Under the pieces are notes generated by a model. It did not search any database. It was not told the origin of the DNA and saw only the letters and a list, made by a program, of their open reading frames with translations. Below, piece after piece: positions 60,083 through 64,000 of a stretch of 64,000 bases of DNA (positions are counted from its first letter, which is position 1; each line of letters begins with the position of its first letter). The translations under genes were made by a program, and so were the position numbers. Location of the stretch: positions 1 to 64,000 of the forward strand of contig VGOZ01000003.1 of NCBI GenBank assembly GCA_016875715.1, written 5' to 3'. The stretch is from Chloroflexota bacterium. Lineage in GTDB: Bacteria; Chloroflexota; UBA6077; FW602-bin22.

Positions 60083-61536
60083 CACGTGGCGAGTATGGCG
60101 AGGACTCCGAGAAGCATCACGATGAGCACATGCGCTGGCACCCTCTCCAGAGATGCGAGAGGGCGGGCGATCGCGTCGCCGGCCGCGATGAGGAGGGGAC
60201 GGGCGAAGATCCACGGCAGGCCCTGCAGCACGAGGTTCCTGCCGATCTCGCTTCCGCCACCGGGCGCGACGTCGCGCCAGAGGAAGATCGACCGGCGCGC
60301 CAACCCGATGTCGCGGGCACGCGCGAGGGCGATGCCGCCCAGCGGGATCGCGCAGGTCAGCGCCAGGGCCAACGCGCCGGGGACACCGAAGAGGCGGTCG
60401 TACCCGAGATCCCAGGCGACGCTCGGAAACGCCGCGGCGGCAGCATCGCCCACGGGTCCGATGATGAGCGCGATGGCAGGCAAGATGCCGAGGACGAGTG
60501 GAATCCAGAGCAGGGCAGCGGTCACCGCGACCCGTTCGGACGGCTTGTTCGCGTCCCGTGGTAGGGCGAGGCCGCTAGCGTGCCGAACGATTGCCGCCGC
60601 GATCACGATCGGCGCGCACACCACGATGACCAGCACTCCAGGTTCGGCCGCCTCGATGAGGGCCAGGAGGAGGAACCAGCGCCCCAGGAACGCGGCCGAG
60701 GGTGGAATGCCGAGTGTGCAGAACAGGCCGATGGCGCCGGGAAGCACGCCCAGCGCCCCGGGAACGCGTCGGGTCTGCGCCCCGTGGGGATGTGCCGAAT
60801 CGGCCGCGAGCGCGATCGCCGCCCACGCCGGGATCGAGCCGAAGGCGACGAGGATCGCGCCTACCACTCCGACCGGCGAGCCGAGCGAGAGACCCGCCGC
60901 CACGAGGGCGAGTTCGACCCCAATGCCGACATCCACCGCCATACGGAACCGCCGCGCGAGCAGACTTGCCGCCAGCGCGACAAGCACGGCCAGAACGGCG
61001 ATGACGAGGCCGGTGCCCGTCGGCGCATCGTGGCCCACGACGGCACGGATGAGATACCCAATCCCGCCGATCTGCGCGAGCATCGACCCGAGAACGTAAC
61101 TTGCGCCGGGCAATCGGCTCAGTTCGATGCCGAATCCGTTCATCGGTACGACCCGACCTCGCGCACAGAATGCGATAAAGAGCACCGGCTGCACGATGGC
61201 AGGATTCGCGATCGCACTGGAGAGTACGACGGCGGCGTCGCCAATGAGGCAGACGAGCGCAAACGCAGCGATTCCGCGACCACCGGTGCGGGTCGCCCGT
61301 GGGTCAGTACGGCAGGCTAGCCACGCGGCGATCGCGGCGAGCGACGCCCACATCGCCGCCGCGGTCAGGTCGGTAGAGGTCAGCGAGAAGCACGTCGCGC
61401 ATCCGGCAGCAAGACCCGCTGCTGCGAAGGGAACGGCTCGGGAGCGATCAGCGGCCAGTCGCTCGATCGTGGCCGCGAGGGCTAGGAGGCCCGCCACGAT
61501 CGCCAGCGGGAAACCGAGTGCGCCGTCGAGCGACAC
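60079..61536 (-). CDS. NuoN/MrpD-like proton-translocating subunit homologue with K-to-R changes
   Basis: 485 residues, about 14 helices. FIAFCARGRVVPMNGFGIEL and LPGASYVLGSMLAQIGGIGYLIRAV line up with the GxxxKxxxxPxHxW...APxxVSAxLxxxxxGxYxxxR block of NuoN/L/MrpD, and TLGIPPSAAFLGRWFLLLALIEA with the later GxPPxxGFxxKxxLxxA block. In both, the proton-channel Lys is Arg (about residues 127 and 286). First gene of a coupled three-gene operon; no other Nuo or Mrp genes are near. Confidence 0.66.
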   Translation of the reverse strand: MSLDGALGFPLAIVAGLLALAATIERLAADRSRAVPFAAAGLAAGCATCFSLTSTDLTAAAMWASLAAIAAWLACRTDPRATRTGGRGIAAFALVCLIGDAAVVLSSAIANPAIVQPVLFIAFCARGRVVPMNGFGIELSRLPGASYVLGSMLAQIGGIGYLIRAVVGHDAPTGTGLVIAVLAVLVALAASLLARRFRMAVDVGIGVELALVAAGLSLGSPVGVVGAILVAFGSIPAWAAIALAADSAHPHGAQTRRVPGALGVLPGAIGLFCTLGIPPSAAFLGRWFLLLALIEAAEPGVLVIVVCAPIVIAAAIVRHASGLALPRDANKPSERVAVTAALLWIPLVLGILPAIALIIGPVGDAAAAAFPSVAWDLGYDRLFGVPGALALALTCAIPLGGIALARARDIGLARRSIFLWRDVAPGGGSEIGRNLVLQGLPWIFARPLLIAAGDAIARPLASLERVPAHVLIVMLLGVLAILATW

Positions 61537-61605
61537 ACCCCATGCTAACCTAGCCGTCGGTTCTGCCCGGCGCGTTCGGCCCCGTGGAGAACGAAGGAGC
61601 TAGTC

Positions 61606-62973
61606 GTGGTGCAGCAAATCGCATCCGAACGGCTGGTCGCTACCGATCAGCGACATCTCATCCATCCCCTCCATAACAGTACGCATCGCGCGCGCATCCT
61701 CGCTCGCGGTCGCGGCGCCCTGCTCTGGGACATGGATGGTAGAGAGTACATCGACGGGCTCTCCGGACTATGGAACGTCAACGTCGGTCATGGGCGCGAG
61801 GAGCTCGCCGCGGCGGCACATCAGCAGATGAGCACGCTCGCATATTGCTCCGGCTACGTAGGTCAGTCCACCGAACCGGCGATCGAGCTGGCGGAGCGTC
61901 TCGCCGGCCTCGCCTACCCGAACCTGAACACGGTGTTCTTCACCTCAGGCGGCGCGGAGTCGAACGAGTCGGCGTTCAAGACCGCCCGATACTACTGGAA
62001 GCGTCACGGCAAGCCCGGAAAGGTCAAGATCATCTCTCGCCATCACGGCTACCACGGCGTCACGATGGCGGCTATGAGCGCGACTGGCATGAGTGTATAC
62101 CACACGATGTTCGGACCACTCGTCCCGGAGTTCGTGAAGATCGACGCGCCCTATCTGTATCGATGCCCTCCGGGCATCGATACAGAAGTCTGGCCGGCCG
62201 CCACGGGAGCGGCGCTGGAAGAGAAGATCCTCGCCGAGGGCCCTGACACCGTGGCGGCCTTCATCGCCGAGCCGGTGATGGGCGCAGGTGGCGTGATCCC
62301 GCCGCCGGACGGCTATTTCGCGAGCATCCGGGAGATCTGCGATCGGTACAACGTGCTGTTCATCGCCGACGAGGTCATCACTGGCTTCGGGCGCACCGGC
62401 CGGTGGTTCGCACTCGATCACTGGGGCGTGCAACCCGACATCATGAGTTTCGCCAAGGGCATCACCAGCGGTTATGTCCCCCTGGGGGGCATCATGGTGT
62501 CCGACGCGATCGCCGATTCGATCCGCTCGGGAAGCGGCGCCAGCGCGTGGATGCACGCCTACACCTACTCAGCGCACCCGACCTGCTGCGCGGTGGGCCT
62601 CGCGAACCTGCGGGTCTTCGAGCAGGAGCGACTGGTGGAACGGGCGGCCGAGAATGGTGCCTACCTGCAGAAGCGCATGCGCGATCTGGAGGCGTCGCCC
62701 CACGTCGACGGCGCCCGCGGCCTTGGGATGATGGCCGCGGTGGAGGTCGTGGCGTCGAAGGAGGGGCGGCGAGGGTTTCCGCCCGAGCGTGGCGTTGGGA
62801 GCCGCGCGATCGCGATCGCGGCAAGCCGCGGGCTCATCACCCGCACGCGCGCCTATCCCGGCGGTGAGGCGCTCTGCCTCGCTCCGCCGCTCGTTACGAC
62901 ACGCGAGCAGATCGACCGCGCCGTAACGATCCTCGGAGAATCGATCCAGGAAGCGATCCGCGCGACTGCCTGA
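61606..62973 (+). CDS. Class III (omega-type) aminotransferase
   Basis: 455 residues. LWDMDGREYIDGLSGLWNVNVGHG, FFTSGGAESNESAFKTARYYW, VLFIADEVITGFGRTGRWFA and the PLP lysine in IMSFAKGITSGYVPLGG identify the omega-transaminase subgroup (beta-alanine/taurine/putrescine:pyruvate type). GTG 61606 has AAGGAG 6 nt upstream. Divergent from the antiporter-like operon. Confidence 0.92.
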   Translation: MVQQIASERLVATDQRHLIHPLHNSTHRARILARGRGALLWDMDGREYIDGLSGLWNVNVGHGREELAAAAHQQMSTLAYCSGYVGQSTEPAIELAERLAGLAYPNLNTVFFTSGGAESNESAFKTARYYWKRHGKPGKVKIISRHHGYHGVTMAAMSATGMSVYHTMFGPLVPEFVKIDAPYLYRCPPGIDTEVWPAATGAALEEKILAEGPDTVAAFIAEPVMGAGGVIPPPDGYFASIREICDRYNVLFIADEVITGFGRTGRWFALDHWGVQPDIMSFAKGITSGYVPLGGIMVSDAIADSIRSGSGASAWMHAYTYSAHPTCCAVGLANLRVFEQERLVERAAENGAYLQKRMRDLEASPHVDGARGLGMMAAVEVVASKEGRRGFPPERGVGSRAIAIAASRGLITRTRAYPGGEALCLAPPLVTTREQIDRAVTILGESIQEAIRATA

Positions 62974-63019
62974 GTCGGCATCCCAGGCGTGGCGGCCGCC
63001 ACGCCCGATGCCTCAACTC
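62972..63019. terminator. Bidirectional terminator hairpin between convergent genes
   Basis: GGCGTGGCGGCCGCCACGCC (62986-63005) is a perfect 20-bp palindrome, extended by GGCATC (62977-62982) against GATGCC (63007-63012) and GAGT against ACTC outside. It overlaps both stop regions of the aminotransferase and the ThuA gene. No U-tract, but the position and strength fit a shared terminator. Confidence 0.7.
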
Positions 63020-63651
63020 ACCCAGGCCACCGCGTTGGCGAGCATGCGCTGCACTTCCACGGTCTCGAACGTATTGTTCGCGTGGCCGAGCGTCGTGAAG
63101 AACACTTTGCCTCGTCCGTACGAGTGGGTCCAGGCCATGGGCAGGTTCTGGCCGTTCCAGGGCGCCGTCGCGAGGACCGATACCGTGGGTTCCCAGGCCG
63201 ACATGTAGATCTCGTCGCGTACCGTGAAGTCGGAGATGCCCTTGAAGATCGGGTGATCGGGCGCCTGGACCTTCACCGTGAACTCGAGACCCGGCGGATG
63301 CCAGTTCGCGGTGCCGCCGGTGAGGCGCATCGAAGCGCCATCGATCCACCAGCCCGTGCCGTGGATCCCAACAAACCCTTTGCCTGCCTCGATCGCGCCG
63401 AACAGTCCAAGGGTCTGCGTCTCGTTCAGTTCGTAGTGCAGCTTGCGCGAACCGTCCGGCAGTCGCTCGCGGCGCGTGAAGCCGGTGCCCAGGACGATCG
63501 CGTCGAACCCACCGAGTCCGCTCGCAAGGACGTCTTTATCGTCTGTGAGCGTGCTCTGGTGTCCCGCCCCCTGGAGCGCGGAATGGATGGTCGGCGCGCA
63601 CGTGTGGAAATTGTGATTGGTTCCGTTGAGAACGAGGACGCGGCTCATCAC
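63013..63651 (-). CDS. ThuA-domain protein
   Basis: 212 residues. SRVLVLNGTNHNFHTCAPTI, AGKGFVGIHGTGWWIDGASM, LTGGTANWHPPGLEFTVKVQ and SYGRGKVFFTTLGHANNTFE match the ThuA fold (class I amidotransferase-like), found in sugar-utilisation loci. Function not firmly known. A glycoside-hydrolase-like gene lies directly upstream on the same strand. Confidence 0.85.
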   Translation of the reverse strand: MMSRVLVLNGTNHNFHTCAPTIHSALQGAGHQSTLTDDKDVLASGLGGFDAIVLGTGFTRRERLPDGSRKLHYELNETQTLGLFGAIEAGKGFVGIHGTGWWIDGASMRLTGGTANWHPPGLEFTVKVQAPDHPIFKGISDFTVRDEIYMSAWEPTVSVLATAPWNGQNLPMAWTHSYGRGKVFFTTLGHANNTFETVEVQRMLANAVAWVS

Positions 63652-63686
63652 CCACCTCCGGGTCAGTTGGACGGGATTCTACCCCT

Positions 63687-64000
63687 TCAGCGATCGAGGT
63701 ACCGTCGGGTCAACTCGATGTAACGGCGTCCATCGCGTCGGGTCTCGGCAATCTCCGTGCCCTACGAGAACTCGTTCCACGTCTCGACCGCGATGATGCG
63801 GCGTCCACTCGCGACCGCCTGCTGGAGCTGGCGCTCGTACCGACGACCGCCCTCCCGGTCGATGTCGAAGCAGTTCTGAGCCGCGCCTCCCTGGCAGAAC
63901 TGGGGGTTCTTGAATCCCGGATCGACATAGGCGACGGTGAAGCGCCCGTCGGCATTGAACCCGAACGGCGCGGCGCCCCCCCCCGCCGTACAGGCCGTCG
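63687..64000 (-). pseudogene. Glycoside-hydrolase-like protein, C-terminal part, with in-frame TAG
   Basis: Continues past the window edge. The frame reads AAPFGFNADGRFTVAYVDPG then GGRRYERQLQQAVASGRRII, AVETWNEFS, TAG, GTEIAETRRDGRRYIELTRRY to TGA 63687. The WNEF.EGTEI block is typical of GH99/DUF5010/WbsX-type proteins, and the stop stands where Glu is expected, so GAG to TAG is the simplest change. A run of nine Cs on the plus strand (about 63977) lies in the same gene. Confidence 0.6.

Noticed and set aside
58008-61320. Long plus-strand ORFs opposite the membrane operon
   Set aside because: Arg/Pro-rich translations without domains; the minus-strand proteins have clear helices and coupling overlaps.

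Overview
The window looks like a chromosomal stretch of a high-GC bacterium, most likely Chloroflexota. The reasons are secreted proteins with long Pro/Thr-rich 'PTATPTP' linkers, a RodZ-like protein with such a linker, a Chloroflexota-style lipoprotein exporter/solute-binding repertoire, a luciferase-like (F420-type) oxidoreductase and many GTG starts with 4-nt GTGA/ATGA overlaps. No rRNA, CRISPR array or intact mobile element is visible. The taxonomic call is inference from gene style, not from a marker phylogeny.

Layout. 1-0.5 kb: a truncated BatA-type membrane fragment fused to the 3' end of a tyrosine integrase, next to a selenocysteine tRNA. 0.5-6.5 kb: rimO, rodZ-like, methyltransferases, infC (with an AUU start) and small hypotheticals. 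5.8-11.8 kb: a surface-glycan cluster on the minus strand (methyltransferase, DegT aminotransferase, NAD-sugar epimerase, GT2, membrane glycoside hydrolase with PASTA). 12-17 kb: a minus-strand operon of LLM oxidoreductase, PIG-L deacetylase, Nudix, amidase and MBL hydrolase. 17-27 kb: mixed metabolic genes (Gfo/Idh oxidoreductase, formamidase, flavoprotein, thymidine kinase, CoA transferase, ThDP enzyme). 27.1 kb: a DsbA/FrnE-like gene whose first active-site Cys codon is UGA, matching the tRNA-Sec at the other end of the region. 27.8-34.8 kb: an AceE-like operon, AlaX, MoxR, SDR and KhpA. 34.8-38.4 kb: an ABC exporter pair, both halves interrupted, behind a MarR-like palindrome. 39.9-40.2 kb: a strong promoter overlapped by two LexA-type GAAC-N4-GTTC boxes, driving a 72-residue protein that starts with a beta-clamp-binding motif (QLTLF). 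40-50 kb: Pro/Thr-rich surface proteins and a dipeptide-type ABC importer. 50-57 kb: argC, phosphodiesterase, sugar isomerase, enolase-superfamily enzyme and gnd. 57-61.5 kb: a tightly coupled three-gene operon of two divergent NuoN/MrpD-like membrane proteins and an unrecognised soluble protein. 61.6-64 kb: class III aminotransferase, ThuA protein and a broken glycoside-hydrolase-like gene.

Most notable: (i) the selenoprotein plus tRNA-Sec pair; (ii) the SOS-controlled clamp-binding miniprotein; (iii) the divergent antiporter-like operon. Several otherwise well-conserved genes carry single in-frame stops or a frameshift (37.6, 36.4, 40.5 and 63.8 kb). These may be real decay or sequence errors and should be checked on reads before interpretation.
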